DNA of 64,000 bases from Icerya purchasi (lineage: Eukaryota; Arthropoda; Insecta; Hemiptera; Monophlebidae): positions 149,922,274 to 149,986,273 of the forward strand of contig CM077115.1 in the NCBI GenBank assembly GCA_039619475.1, given 5' to 3'. The translations under genes were made by a program, and so were the position numbers. Shown here in pieces: positions 50,971 through 62,649 of this stretch. Under the pieces are notes generated by a model. It had not been told where the DNA came from. It was given only the letters and a program-made list of their open reading frames with translations, and did no database searches. Every line of letters begins with the position of its first letter. Within the stretch, counting starts at the first letter, position 1.

Positions 50971-53149
50971 AACTTAAATAGACAACGGCGATTAAAATTA
51001 AATTGATATAAACTGTATGTAACACTCTGCTGCAGCTGCTGATTGGTCATTGGTCCCTCGTTGGTGACGGGGGGGGGCTACATAGGTAGTTCAATCTGGA
51101 TTCCTGTTGAACGCAGGGAGGAGACGCGGCGGCATTCGAAATTAAAATCTTTTACAGTTAATTACAAACTTTATCAATTACAAAACCGAGTTTCGAAGCG
51201 ATCAGGTTACTTTCTTGGATCGAACTTGCTTTGGTTACAAAACGGACTGATTCTCGAGATAAAAAGTTTGGTACAGTTCGGCGACTTGACGAAGAGTTAA
51301 TGAATACCTGAAAGACTCGACCAATACTTGACGAACACTGACGACGATTTTCATTTATGATTTTTGTGTCTTTCCGTTTTTTCTTTCAAACAATCCCCTC
51401 TCGCCGCTGAAGTGCCGTTCTGACCGTTTGCGATCCATCAAAAGACAAATTGACCACGACAACCCCCAGCCAGCAATCGGTTCTCATTTGCGTATTCATT
51501 CACTCTCTCAACAAGTTATCATTCTTTTTTATTTATTTTTTATTTATTTTGTTTTTGATTAGGTCTATGTAATGTACACGTTACATAACGCTTATCGGTC
51601 ATGCCGAATTTTTTGTTACGGGCACCGGAATCCTTTCAGTAAAAAAAATAAATAAATAAATAAATAATAATATCTACAGGAGCTTTTTGTACCTTTTATT
51701 GTAGCATACCCCAGCTATATATATGTTTAGCCTTTACTCGCATACCCAATATGAATAAATTTTAAAATGAACTCGGCCGATAGATTATCGCTGTTAGATA
51801 TAATATTGTGAGCTCCTTTTTCCAATTAATACGAGGCATATTTGTACAAAATTAATTAATTTAGTCAAGAATGATGAACTAACTGCCGATAATAGGACAG
51901 GGTTACAAAGTTTTGAAAGAAAACTGGTCAGCAGCCTCTCTAATTAGGTGGACCGGTCGAAAGAGAGGCTAGATGTGCAAAAGAATATTGTGTCAACCTG
52001 TCGATTTAATTTTTAAGTTTTCGTAAGAACTTAAGTTCTCAATAGGCAAACCACATCGGCAACACCGAAGTGTTTTATATGCGAGAAAAGGAGCCTGCAG
52101 ATGTGTTCGACATTCGAAACATATTTAAATGAAAGAAACGAATTAAAAATATGGCTAATTTTAAAACTCATACTGATTAATAATTATAAACCCAAATGAT
52201 GTTCAGATGTTTGTTTATGTTGTTAAAAAAAGTCATCGTTGTTAGTGGTGCGTTTGGTTGTAGGTAATTTAACGGTTAAAATAATTCTTATGTTTTCTAC
52301 AATTCATGAGTTTATTATATATTTGTCGCAAACGAAATGCGAAATGTTCAAGATGAAGGAATTTAAGACCGCGTTGTATTAGCTGCGTTAATAAACCGAG
52401 TATAGAGCAAATCAGGGTAAAGCATATAGCACACATTTTCATGTATGCACATGCACACAACGTTCCTTACAATGTTTAGTGAAACATGTATATAGAATAA
52501 CAGAGTAATTGTTGGTGCATTGTGCGCCGCTTTTTCTGTAGTACAACAAGTTATGACGAAATCTCGATAGACCGTATCATTTTGTCATTCGGCAGAAACG
52601 CAAACGCGCATGCGTTCGCGTATTCGGAGAAATCGTTCGCAGTGATTTAATACGAGGCTAAACCGAATCGTTAACTATCGCACATAATCGACACCGAAAC
52701 ACGTCCTGCGACTAGTACACTATAATATTTTCGCCTTAAAATTCCAATATGTGACTGATAACCTAAATTAAGAGCTGCTGCGTTGCACGAAGATTGTTTG
52801 TATTCGGCACGAACTTTTGTATAAAACTTCGAAATTTTAAAAGTGAAGAAGCCTGTGTTGCGCTCCATTTGGAGCAAAATATTTGTTACAGCCAGAAGGA
52901 ATATGGTGCCTATAACGGAAACAAATTGAGCTTTGTTTCATCACAAATAGCTCAGAAACTGCAACTGTCTAAAATTTAAATAACCAATTACTCTGCCGAT
53001 AGAGGAAGGCAACGATACCTCTGTGTAACTGGGACATAAACAGACAACTACATCATCTCTGTCAAAAACAGTTTATATGGTATCTTAAAAAGGTAAGATA
53101 ACATATATTTATTTTATTTTTTATTATTTTTTGGTGCGAAAATCAGCAT
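50971..53149. other. Noncoding; NRF-1-like palindrome near 52.6 kb
   Basis: A GC-richer patch lies at 51000-51480. ACGCGCATGCGTTCGCG lies at about 52603-52619 and resembles an NRF-1 core site. The open frame at 51043-51300 (plus) is unrecognised. No gene is supported. Confidence 0.4.
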
Positions 53150-54240
53150 TAAAACAGAGAAACGCTATGCGATCAAATTTTATGAACGACCGAAACAACA
53201 GCCCTGGGTACTGTAACAAGGCGTAAAAGAAGCCTACAAAATCGAATGTTTCGGTCAGCTGACAATTTTTCATTAGCACATTCAGCATGGGTCATGAGTC
53301 CGCAGTACCTTTTCCATAGAGTGGATGTCCTTCAACGACACGTTCCGAGGAAAACGTAAACATCGTATCGGTGATGATTGGTCAAGATCGACATTTATCA
53401 TACAGAAAGCTTTTGCTCATCATTGATATTCCAAAAAGTTTGGTACATTGAATTTTGAAGGGGACCAGTTGTAAATAAATCGCGTCTATTTGTCCCGTAT
53501 TTCTTTACGCGGAAGCAAATGGAAAAACGCGCGCAAATTTGCACAACGAATGGCCTAAAATGATACGAAAAAATCGAAATTTTCTAAAAAAAAATGTGGT
53601 CACCGTTGACAAAATTGAGCACCCTATTTTGACCCTTTCATCCGTCAAGAAAGCGCGACGCAGAAAAGCCGTGATTCTCTAAAACGCAAAAAGGTTCCAG
53701 AAGCCACTGCTGCGGTAAAAGTGATGTTGATTGTATTTTCCGATTATTGCGAGATTCATTTTGTACCCTCCAAAACACGATCGTCAACGTTTTTTTTTTT
53801 TTTTTTTTTTTATACCGTATATATCTAAACATTGCAGAAAGACAAGAAAGTTAACCTAGACACTTCGTCAGGATAATGTACAGCCCCATGCGACGGGAAT
53901 CATTCAAGAATTTTTGAAGAAATTCAACATTCCCCGGTTATGCCGCATCATGCTTACACAGTCCAGACCTAGAGTACCGCGTGACTGTTTCTAACACTAA
54001 AAAAGGAATTACGAGGCCAAGAAGCTTTCGAATGCAGCTATCGCGAACTCTATGCACAAGTTTATCAGGAGCACATCACAAGATGATTACGAAAAGACAA
54101 TAATGATAAAACGAGAAGAAAGAATGCGTCCATGGTCAAAAACCGACGGAGCTGAATGGTTACATCTTTATTCAGTAGCGAAACGAGAAATTGTCGCATC
54201 GAACAGGTTAGAACTCTATTATCGGTGGTTAACAGATTGA
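53150..54240 (+). pseudogene. mariner-family transposase, decayed
   Basis: A near full-length but broken transposase of the FLJ37770/GVQW3-type mariner group. In order: AIKFC near 53171; a GRPSTSRTEEN-type linker (GCPSTTRSEENVNIVSVMIG, from about 53325); DRHLSYRKLLLIIDIPKSLV near 53390; VTVD at 53599-53610 with the first catalytic Asp; KVMLIVF near 53720; the second Asp in RQDNVQPHATGI (codon at 53872); and the third Asp in VPRDC (codon at 53983). The last two are separated by 36 residues instead of 34, through an indel. The tail LKKELRGQEAFE follows. Frame changes, stops and a poly-T insertion at about 53789-53810 show it is dead. Terminal repeats were not identified. Confidence 0.85.
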
Positions 54241-56557
54241 CATTATTGACAGAGCGGTAAATAGCTTTGTTCGTTGCATCGAAGTGAACTTTCGGTATTT
54301 TTGGGATGGCCGCTAGTTTCCTTCATTACGTAAAACATATAGATGGTGCACGTTTGTTTGGATATACCGGAATATCGTAATTTTTTGTTTATCCGATTGA
54401 GGATCAAAAAAGGTCCACTACCAATCTCCGTACCGGAAATGTATATCAGAGACTTCTACAGGTATAAAATGTAATATTCGTTCGACGTACAGAGTAGTGC
54501 TTTGGAAACTGATGGTCACTACATTGCACTAGATAGATTTTTAATGCTCAACGGCTTTTAAAACTTTTACACTTTTTTTAAAAGTCATTTTTAATGAGCT
54601 AACGAAAAATTACACACCTATTTATATTAACAATGTTCTTTTGTATAACGATTGTTTATTTAGCAATATTTGAGAATACGACGAGTTGCTTTTACAGATA
54701 TAAAATAGTTTAAACGTTCGATTTCATTTTTAGTTACAAAACAAATATTATACTTTCGATACAAAATAACACTATGATCTATCTCTAGTTCGTTTATTTT
54801 TCAATGATTAAAAATCTGGCTTTTGCAATTTGCCCGGTTAGCTCAACTCCTAACAGTTTAAAACGCATTTTAATTTTCTGTTTATATCTTTAATCATCGT
54901 TTAGCTGCCTCTAGTTTCAAAAGAATTATAATATTTGTGATCAAACATGTAGTCTCTACCATATAAATTTTTTTTTGATTTACACGTTATCACATTTTTA
55001 GTTAAATATATTACACTTTCATATATTTTAATGTTTAAGTTCTATGTTATTATTAACATTAAGCAATTATCAGTGTTGACTATTTTTACTTCCGAAACCG
55101 GAACGAGAACATTTCTAAAACACTGAAATACTTTGACAGAATTTTATCAAGCTGTTATAAAATTACTATTTTTTAACGCCCTTTTTTTTTTTTTTTTTTT
55201 TATTTTTTACGGTTAGAACTGGAGTAATAATTTAAATAATTGGACTAATACGATTTACTATTGTAAGCCGGATAAAGAATTTAAATGCAGCCCGTTAATC
55301 TTAATAGCAAACGTTCTATCGAAATTACAACAAAAAAGTTAATTTTTCCAGTTTTTGAAATTTACAGTGTTGTTCTGCTGACTGAAATTTTTGATATAAC
55401 ATTGCGACTACGAGTATATATTTCTTTCTTTAGAACTTTCTTTTATGTGTACATATTTAAGATATTGTGTTCTGCTTAAGTTCGACAGTTAGCACGTACG
55501 AAAATACATATATGTACATATATACTTTTTGTTATTGTTTTTTACTAAAATGAGAGCATAAAGGTGGTAATTGGTTATCATAAATTTTATTTTTTGATTT
55601 TTATATATATTCCAAATTTCGCGTTAATGAGTTACTGCAGGTGGGAAGTTGTGAATTTTTAAGAGCGATTTATTAGGTAATTTTAAAAACACGGAACTGT
55701 ATAGTCTTGATGATTTTTTCTTTTCCAAGCTTTCGACGTCCAGCGGAGTAATCAGTTGTCCCAGAATTATACATGTTCCTTAAAGAGTATTTCCTTTCTG
55801 ATATTTATGTGTACAATTTCAAGCTTATAATTGAGATTTTTAAAATTTTCATGCGATTTCTGAACCATCTTAGTACGATTATTCGGTACATGGCGTAATA
55901 GTATATCGCACGCTGATCAATCTTTTGCATCGGAAGCGATTAGTGATAGATATGGAAAGCAGATTCAAGTGGGCGACTTTTATTCATTTTTAATTACTCG
56001 GTCGATTTTATAAAATCTGGTTATTTCTTTCAAAGGTTGTGCGCAATTCCGACGTGCTCTCGTTTGTTTCCGCCACTATCTGATTTCGTTTACGGTAATG
56101 AGTTATATTAGGAGTATAACTTTGTTTTATTTATTTAATTTTCACCGTTACATTAATATGAGTCCGATGGTATAAATCTTTCCCTGTTTCTACATATTGT
56201 ACAATACTTTAAAATAAAAATTTCAGAAAAAATAAATTCTCAACTTAGATACAAATTCGAATTAAAAACAGTTATGATCATTCGCATTTGATGCTGGAGG
56301 AAGCGAATGGGTAAGTAAGTAGAGTTTATTGAATAAATAGCATGAAATTGACGGAATGATAAAGAGCAAATTAATAGATGACAATCAAAGAAAATGTATC
56401 CAAAAAATATCGCGCGCAACAAGCATACCTATGGTATAGAAACGAAATAAATAGTATAAATCAGCTGCGTAATCAGAATAGTAAACGAAATATTAAAGTT
56501 CTAATATAACAATCATTTCACGATCTATTGCGATAGAGGCAGCACTCTCGTTCGGGC
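54241..56557. other. AT-rich noncoding, no gene seen
   Basis: Poly-T near 55183-55206. Open frames are short (55285-55479 plus, 56240-56422 minus) and unrecognised. Confidence 0.5.
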
Positions 56558-56910
56558 GTTATGAATACATGTGGCATCCACAGACAGGGAAGAAACATAG
56601 TTACGGACGTAATGAATACATTTGGCATCCACAGACAGGGAAGGAATATAGTTACGGACGTAATGAATACATTTAACATCCACAGACAGGGAAGGAATAT
56701 AGTTACCGGCGTTATGAATACATTTAACATCCACAGACAGGGAAGGAATATAGTTACCGGCGTTATGAATACATTTGGCATCCACAGACAGGGAAGGAAT
56801 ATAGTTACCGGCGTTATGAATACATGTGGCATCCACAGACAGGGAAGGAATATAGTTACGGACGTAATGAATACATTTGGCATCCACAGACAGGGAAGGA
56901 ATATAGTTGT
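56558..56910. repeat. 51-bp minisatellite, about seven copies
   Basis: Unit starts fall at 56558, 56609, 56660, 56711, 56762, 56813 and 56864. Each unit contains ATGAATACAT, then GGCATCCACAGACAGGGAAG, then a TATAGTTAC segment. Units vary at a few sites: ACGGACGTAATG or ACCGGCGTTATG at the junction, and TTTGGC, TTTAAC or TGTGGC in the middle. Because 51 is a multiple of 3 and the unit has no stop in three frames, open frames of 117 (plus), 120 and 138 (minus) codons run through it, each with a 17-residue repeat (plus: HRQGRNIVTDVMNTFGI). I regard these as by-products, although a repeat-encoding exon cannot be excluded. Confidence 0.92.
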
Positions 56911-57217
56911 GTAATATCGAGAGAACACTCTCACACGTACGCTTTTTCCTTCGTACTTTTGATCCTCTCGAAGCGTTTGAGCATTGTGAATTAATAACGC
57001 AACAGTATTTCTTAGTTTATGCGAATAAAGAGTACATCACTCACTCACCGTCCCTTTGACTCAAACGTTGGTTAATCGATGAATTAAAAAAAAAAAAAAA
57101 AAAAAATAGCACCATGCTTTTTTTTTTTTTTTTGGTTTATTATTTTTGGTACACTGTAATAGGTGAAACTATATTATAATATCGTTAAGATTATATAAAA
57201 ATTATGGAATTACAAAC
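56911..57217. other. Noncoding; poly-A and poly-T runs
   Basis: Poly-A at 57086-57106 and poly-T at 57118-57134. Nothing else is seen. Confidence 0.6.
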
Positions 57218-57411
57218 CTCTGGCCGGCTGAGGAAGAATAAGTCGAAGGTCGACTCCTCCGGTTAATCGGTCCCATTTTCGAACGTGAAAGAAACATCCG
57301 GACTGTTCTCCTTCGGCTTCTAGAACTTCCGCCGATTTCGGAGAATCACTTTCATTGGCAACTACGCCGGGTGACTGAGCAGGGGGACTTCCTGCATCGT
57401 TCATGTCATCT
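57218..57411 (-). CDS. Candidate coding exon, protein not recognised
   Basis: The minus strand has an excellent acceptor (ACTGCTGCTGCTGCAG, ending at 57412) and a donor (CCAGAG then GTTTGTAA, exon end at 57218). They bound a continuously open frame that is GC-richer than its surroundings. It encodes about 65 residues, starting DDMNDAGSPPAQSPGVV, then an acidic Ser/Pro stretch (NESDSPKSAEVLEAEGE), then FFHVRKWDRLTGGVDLRLIL near the end. Met at 57404 has a purine at -3 and may be the start, with a tiny overlapping ATGACATGA upstream. It ends in phase 1 (one base over). The Ser/Pro-acidic head followed by a conserved-looking hydrophobic/basic patch resembles a nuclear regulatory protein, but I recognise no family. 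Confidence 0.5.
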
Positions 57412-58739
57412 CTGCAGCAGCAGCAGTAACGCCAATATTGAAATTTTCGCGAAATTATCCGATTTCTGCTTTTCCCCCAAAGTTTTTTCCCTTCTCAAAA
57501 GTTCTACTACTATGTCGTTTTGACGGTTTCAATTAGAATAAAGTTTCGTTTTTCATGCTTTTTTTTTTTCTTCCCAGTTACCGTAGAACGGACGAACAAT
57601 TCGATCTAATTTTTTCCAAAATCCGACACAGTTCTTCATATTCTTTTTAATATCTTCTAACCAACAACCGCCATCGTTCATTATAATAAGCGCAACAATC
57701 AATGCTTTAATCTATTAACCTTTCTTTAAAAATTAAATTACTTATTAATCCATATTTTTACTCCTTTTTTTTTTTTTTTTTAAAAAAAATAGCAAGATGC
57801 GAAAATTCAAAAAATAAAAATTTACAATTGGACGTTTATAATTATAGAGAAATCTATTGTACCGATTATTAAAAGTGCAAAATATTAAAATAAATACAAC
57901 TACGGTAATGGAAAGCAAATAGGAACAACCATACATTGATATACTACAGTATCTGAGAAAAGTTTTCAGGTCTAGCCCATTATCAGCTAAAAGTGAAAGA
58001 GCCGAAAACATCCCCCTAAGGTGAGTGTATTATTATAATAGTTCCCGTTTGTTCGCCATTTTCGTAATTACGTTTATTTCAGTATTTTGAATGTACTTAA
58101 ATTGTGTAATTTTTAAATAAATTAATATAGCTATAGAAAAAACGGTAAATAATAAAAAGAATAAGAAATTACACACAATGATAATATATTTTTAAAAAAA
58201 AATCAAATAAGAAAATTATGAAAAAAATTGTAACTAAAATTAAAAGAATAAACTGAGAAGTAAGTACCAAAGGGAATACTAAGCTAGAAAAATGTAATAC
58301 AAAAAACTACACATGCCTAAAATTAATAACAGCATAATACAATAATAATAGATGTTATTGTTCCAATAAAAAAATATGTCACGAATGGTTCGGCAGACAA
58401 ACACAAACTTTTGGGCAATTTAATGCACCAACAGTTTCATAGATGAGAGATACATACTTCCTTCAAAAAATAAAAAATAAAATAAGTGAAATAAATAATA
58501 ATAAATAATAAAATCATAAAGAACAGTTTATCTAACGATATTATCCTTTTCCCTATATTGCATGAATGTAAGATGTAAATATTTTTCGAAAAATTCACAG
58601 GAGAAAAGTTTCATAAAATAATAAATATATAAGTATTACTCGGCTTTTAATTATTGGATAATGGAAAAGCTAACAATTCAAATATATAATGTAAAAATAT
58701 AATTGTTTACATTAAAGGTTTCACATTTTCCAAATCAAA
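57412..58739. other. AT-rich noncoding, no gene seen
   Basis: Poly-T at about 57558-57570 and 57763-57781, A-rich stretches thereafter. The minus-strand open frame at 57745-58011 is unrecognised. Confidence 0.5.
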
Positions 58740-58992
58740 AATAAAGTAAAGTGAGTCCCATATGTTCCTGATAAGGGGTATCAGGACCGTGAAATTAAAC
58801 TTCTCTCGTAATGCAACAAGTCTCAAAGATGTAAAGAGAATATAGTGGACCAGTTATTTTCTCTCGGTCACCTTTACATTTCAAATTTCTGTGGCATCCG
58901 ATTGTTTCAAACCACGGAATAGAACCGGTTTCGAACCCGAGACTTGTGGTAACCAAGCGTGTTTTAACCATCAGGCTACCGCAAGTAAGTAC
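58740..58992 (-). repeat. tRNA-derived SINE
   Basis: On the minus strand a tRNA-like head reads GCGGTAGCCTGATGGTTAAA (A-box, about 58982-58963) and, some 30 bases later, GGGTTCGAAACC (B-box, about 58938-58927). A body of about 150 bases follows. Near the end there is a short palindrome (CCTGATACC and GGTATCAGG, 58768-58786) and then an AT-rich stretch that could be the tail. The head lacks acceptor-stem pairing, so it is not a working tRNA. It differs from the two tRNA-headed repeats at 2.3 and 20.5 kb. Confidence 0.6.
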
Positions 58993-59929
58993 TTTCTTCC
59001 AGCTAAGCAACAAAGGAAATCTTATATAGCTTAATCACAAGGTAATTTATTAGCTTCGCTCGTATTTACTTCGAATTTGCAGATCAGTTAAAGTATCTTT
59101 TTCAGTTTCATAAGCATTTAAAAACGCAACAATAATAGGCAAGTAATACGAAAGTTGCAGTTGCACACGTTACACATCATATTTAAATTTTCAAAGTGTA
59201 CTTTAGTTTTCTTTCGCGAACAAGTTTATTTCATTACGAAATTTCAATTTTATTTTCAACACGGTAAACAAGCGAATTGTTAAATTTACTTTTCATTAAA
59301 CGAAAAATACAATTTTGATCATTAACACCGAAGCCGTTTGTCTTTATTTCCTAGATCAATCGATTGTTTCTAGATCCCTTAAACCCCACCTAATGATTCG
59401 TGAATTTTATCAAAATCGTTAGAGCCATTTTGGACAACCCAGTTTTACATATGTATGTGCAAGAATTTCCCACTTAATAATACTCGCAAATCAATCAGTG
59501 GATTAACAAGTTTCATAAATAGTCAAACATTTAGCGGTAATTGCACACACGAACACTACATTTTTGTATACTTTCCCCATTATTCGCTTAAAAACAATGA
59601 AAACAAATATACTCATAAACCCGAAATATTTATTACAAATTATCATCTGACGTCCTGAATAATTTGGAAATTAACATAATACTCAAACCGGTTGTGTAAA
59701 GCGTAAATAAATATAAGTTGCTCATGATACCAAGGTATCATTATGGCCCTTATCTATTTTCAGTTACTGTTGATAAATTATAGAATTAAAAACGCGAATT
59801 AAATATATATATATATATATAAATATATACACAAACACACATGACAACGTCATTCTTAGCTCTACCCTTATTACTCTTTTTTGTTATAAAAATGTCTTCT
59901 AAAACGTGTCGATCGCGCGCGACGTCGTC
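58993..59929. other. Noncoding with (TA)n
   Basis: (TA)n at 59803-59829 passing to (AC)n to 59840. No gene is seen; the plus-strand open frame at 59455-59658 is unrecognised. Confidence 0.5.
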
Positions 59930-60177
59930 TGAAGATCGGACGCTTCGGCCATCGTCGCTCATTTTCGAAACCTATCCGTATAATGATGTAGAAACATACA
60001 TAAGTATTTCTGCATTTATTCGTGCAAAAAGATTTTTTTTTGTCGCGCAGTCAGAAAGAATGACGCTGCCAATTTTCTTCGTTTCATACGAAGTATAGAA
60101 GTGATAGAGCTGGAGGTCCAGGGGTGTCTCCCGGCGGCGCCTAGAGACGAAGCCTCTCGCAAAGCACGAAGGGCCGA
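59930..60177 (+). repeat. Dispersed repeat cluster, unit 1
   Basis: It has TTTATTCGTGCAAAAAGATT and then a TTTCATACGAAGTATAGAAG stretch, a GC-rich segment (CCCGGCGGCGCCTAGAGACG) and the end GGGCCGAG directly before (TA)n at 60178. The order (TTTAT-T-CG/CACG, TTTCATAC-AAGTATA, AGAG, GC-rich end, GGCCGAG, microsatellite) recurs at 60585-60793. The open frames here are by-products. Confidence 0.55.

Positions 60178-60216
<39 letters not shown>
60178..60216. repeat. (TA)n microsatellite
   Basis: About fourteen TA repeats directly after GGGCCGAG, so it is likely the tail of the preceding repeat. Confidence 0.9.
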
Positions 60217-60289
60217 TTAATTATAATGAAATGCTTAGAAAAATGTCCCAATTTTATGTAACATTTGTAATATTTTAATATTTGCCGAG

Positions 60290-60480
60290 TGCCAAAAAAA
60301 AAAAAAAGGAGATTATACATTCGTGGCATTTTTTTTATTTTTTTTTTATGTTTGTTCGTGCATAACTTATATTTATATAGACCGATTTTACTAATTCCTT
60401 GTCCATTAGAATCAACTCGGGTACCATGTGAGTGATTATGAAAACCGGTGAACACAACAAATTGAGTATTCGTCAAAAAA
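60290..60480 (+). repeat. Dispersed repeat cluster, unit 2
   Basis: The unit begins at GTGCCAAAA, passes AGGAGATTATACATTCG, then T-rich TTTATGTTTGTTCGTGCATA and ACCGATTTTACTAATTC. It resembles the start of unit 3 (CTTCCAAAAAGAAGGAGGTT, then ACACGTTCG, T-rich, ATGTTTATTTGCACG, ACCGATTT). From memory, sequences of this form (aaaaggaggttat…ttcg…ttttatgttt…accgattt) are widespread dispersed repeats in insect genomes. Confidence 0.5.
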
Positions 60481-60579
60481 CGTGAAATTTTTCTTTCTCA
60501 ATTTTTATTAGTATAACAGATGCGGTTGACCTAAAATGCTATCAATTTGCAAAATTACGGTGGAAATGTAGCTTTGTTA

Positions 60580-60793
60580 CCGACTTCCAAAAAGAAGGAG
60601 GTTACACGTTCGTCCCGTTCTTTTTTTTTTTTTTTTTTCATGTTTATTTGCACGTAAGTTATTTTTTTTGGACCGATTTAGAATTACGTTGTAAATTTCG
60701 ACCATTTCATACAAAGTATAAAAGAGAAAGAGACAAAAATGTAAGCAAGAGGGGTCAGGGGCATAGCCCCTAACGAGGTCAAAATGGCCGAGT
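60580..60793 (+). repeat. Dispersed repeat cluster, unit 3
   Basis: The unit begins GACTTCCAAAAAGAAGGAGG, has a T-rich run (60621-60639), TTTATTTGCACGTAAG, TTTCATACAAAGTATAAAAG, and ends GGCCGAGTTTATACACATAC at the start of the long TA/CA microsatellite. It is the most complete unit of the cluster. Confidence 0.55.
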
Positions 60794-60815
60794 TTATACA
60801 CATACATACATATAT

Positions 60816-60906
<91 letters not shown>
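60794..60906. repeat. Compound (CA)n-(TA)n microsatellite
   Basis: A pure (AC)n of about 31 copies lies at 60824-60886, followed by about ten TA repeats to 60906. Open frames of His/Thr or Val/Cys repeats over it are spurious. Confidence 0.95.
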
Positions 60907-61340
60907 GCTAACAACGTCGGTTTACAAATAAATCCGAATAAAACAATGCACATGAAATATATTCAAAATCAGAACAACGATCACATGCATAACGAAATAC
61001 AAATATAAGCAGGAAACATAGAAGAAACAGACCAGTTTACATATTTGGGTAAAGTTTTCACAACCGGAAAACAAGGGATGAAATTAGACCTCGAAAAGAA
61101 AATATCAAACGGTTGGATCGCATATCATAAAATAAAACACATACTCAATATCAAAATGAGTTCACAAAATAAAGCGAAAATATTTAACCAATGCGTGATT
61201 CCAGTGCTAACGTATGCTACGGAAATCTGACTCATTAAAGAAAGGAAGTCATAGAAAAATTAAGAAAAACTGAAAGACGGATGGAACGAGCTTTACTTCG
61301 CATATATGAGATAAGATTAAATCAGAATATATCCGAAATA
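60907..61340 (+). pseudogene. RTE-like reverse transcriptase C-terminal fragment
   Basis: It starts directly after the microsatellite. The plus strand reads NNVGLQINPNKTMHMKY, the GLxINxxKTKxM block that follows the YADD box. Then EETDQFTYLGKVFTTGKQ (YLG box), EKKISNGWIAYHKIK, FNQCVIPVLTYATEI (near 61180-61227; family FNqCVLPvLTYGAETW), and in a shifted frame EKLRKTERRMERALLRI (near 61253-61303; family LrvtQRAMERaMLgi). A stop at 61006, another at 61228 and a frameshift show it is dead. The catalytic RT core is absent. The closest family I know is the RTE-type endonuclease/RT of insects. Confidence 0.85.
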
Positions 61341-62599
61341 AGACAGAAAAAAAAAAAAATACAAAAACATAGCGTGTTTCCCATTGAAATAACAAAAACT
61401 ACGAAAAATAAGTAAGACAGAAATAGTTCACATTGGTGCAAGAAAGAGGACTATTAAAAAGAAAGGTTTAGAATTCAAAAATATTACAGCACTTCAAGTC
61501 GACTGAAAAAGAAAAAAATTAAAATTAAAAAAATTTCTTATACATTTTAGGAAAATATTTATTTTGAAAAGATACAAGGAAAAATACCAAAATTGAAAAC
61601 TTATAATGCATGCAGAATCATCGTAAGATTATTGATAGAAAAGTGTGTTAACTGGGTACCGTAAGTTTGTTATGTCCCACTACCGCTGTGCACTGAAAAC
61701 ATATAAATTAATTGTTGCGCTTGGTTAGTCTCCAGAGTTGAAGCCCCCTCCCCGAAAAAATTAATAATTTGAATAAATTAACATAAATAAATGATCAATA
61801 TATGAAATTAAAATAGTTGAAATATTAAATATACATTGCGATAATGAAAGCGGATTAAATTTTAATATTTCAATCGTTCTGATTTAACATATTGGTTGTT
61901 TATTTTATCTATTCGTATAATTAATCGTATTTATGTACGCGTGAAAAACGCTTGTTATTGGAAGAAATTTAAACTGAATTTATAAAGAAAGTAAAATGCT
62001 CAATACCTGAGCGCGGAGATGAAAAAAAAGTAACGAATTACTTCAGAACGAATTATATTTTTCTATATATTTCTGCACTTACCACTTTACTTACTATACT
62101 AAATAGACCCCTTCCCGAAACTACGAAAATTTCAATAAATATACGTCGTTACGCTAATTTTAAAGTGGCGAATTCGCGCCAAAACCGTACACAAATTTAT
62201 ATCTTTAACGAGTCTTGAATGAATTTTTGTTACATGTGATTAAGAAATAATAAAAAGGAACACTCTGCTGTCGTGCTTTCATTTTATCGCACAGAATTAC
62301 GAATCTTAACATTGTTACCGAACTCAGAAGTATAATGCTCCGTTCAAAAAATATTTAGTGAGGTTCTATGTACGTTACTTGTTGATAGCGTTATCGTGAG
62401 TTTCGAAAAGTTCACTGGCAGAAGAAACGGATAACGTTCAAAACGAATTTCTTATCATTACCACTTAGCGAAAAGAGTAACGTGATAAATAGATTCAAGA
62501 GCGGTAGCTAAATCCCGTTATTACTTCAAGAAAAATAAAAATTAACGACGTTTTTGAACTTTTTTATTACTATCATCATCATCATCATCATCATCAACA

Positions 62600-62649
<50 letters not shown>

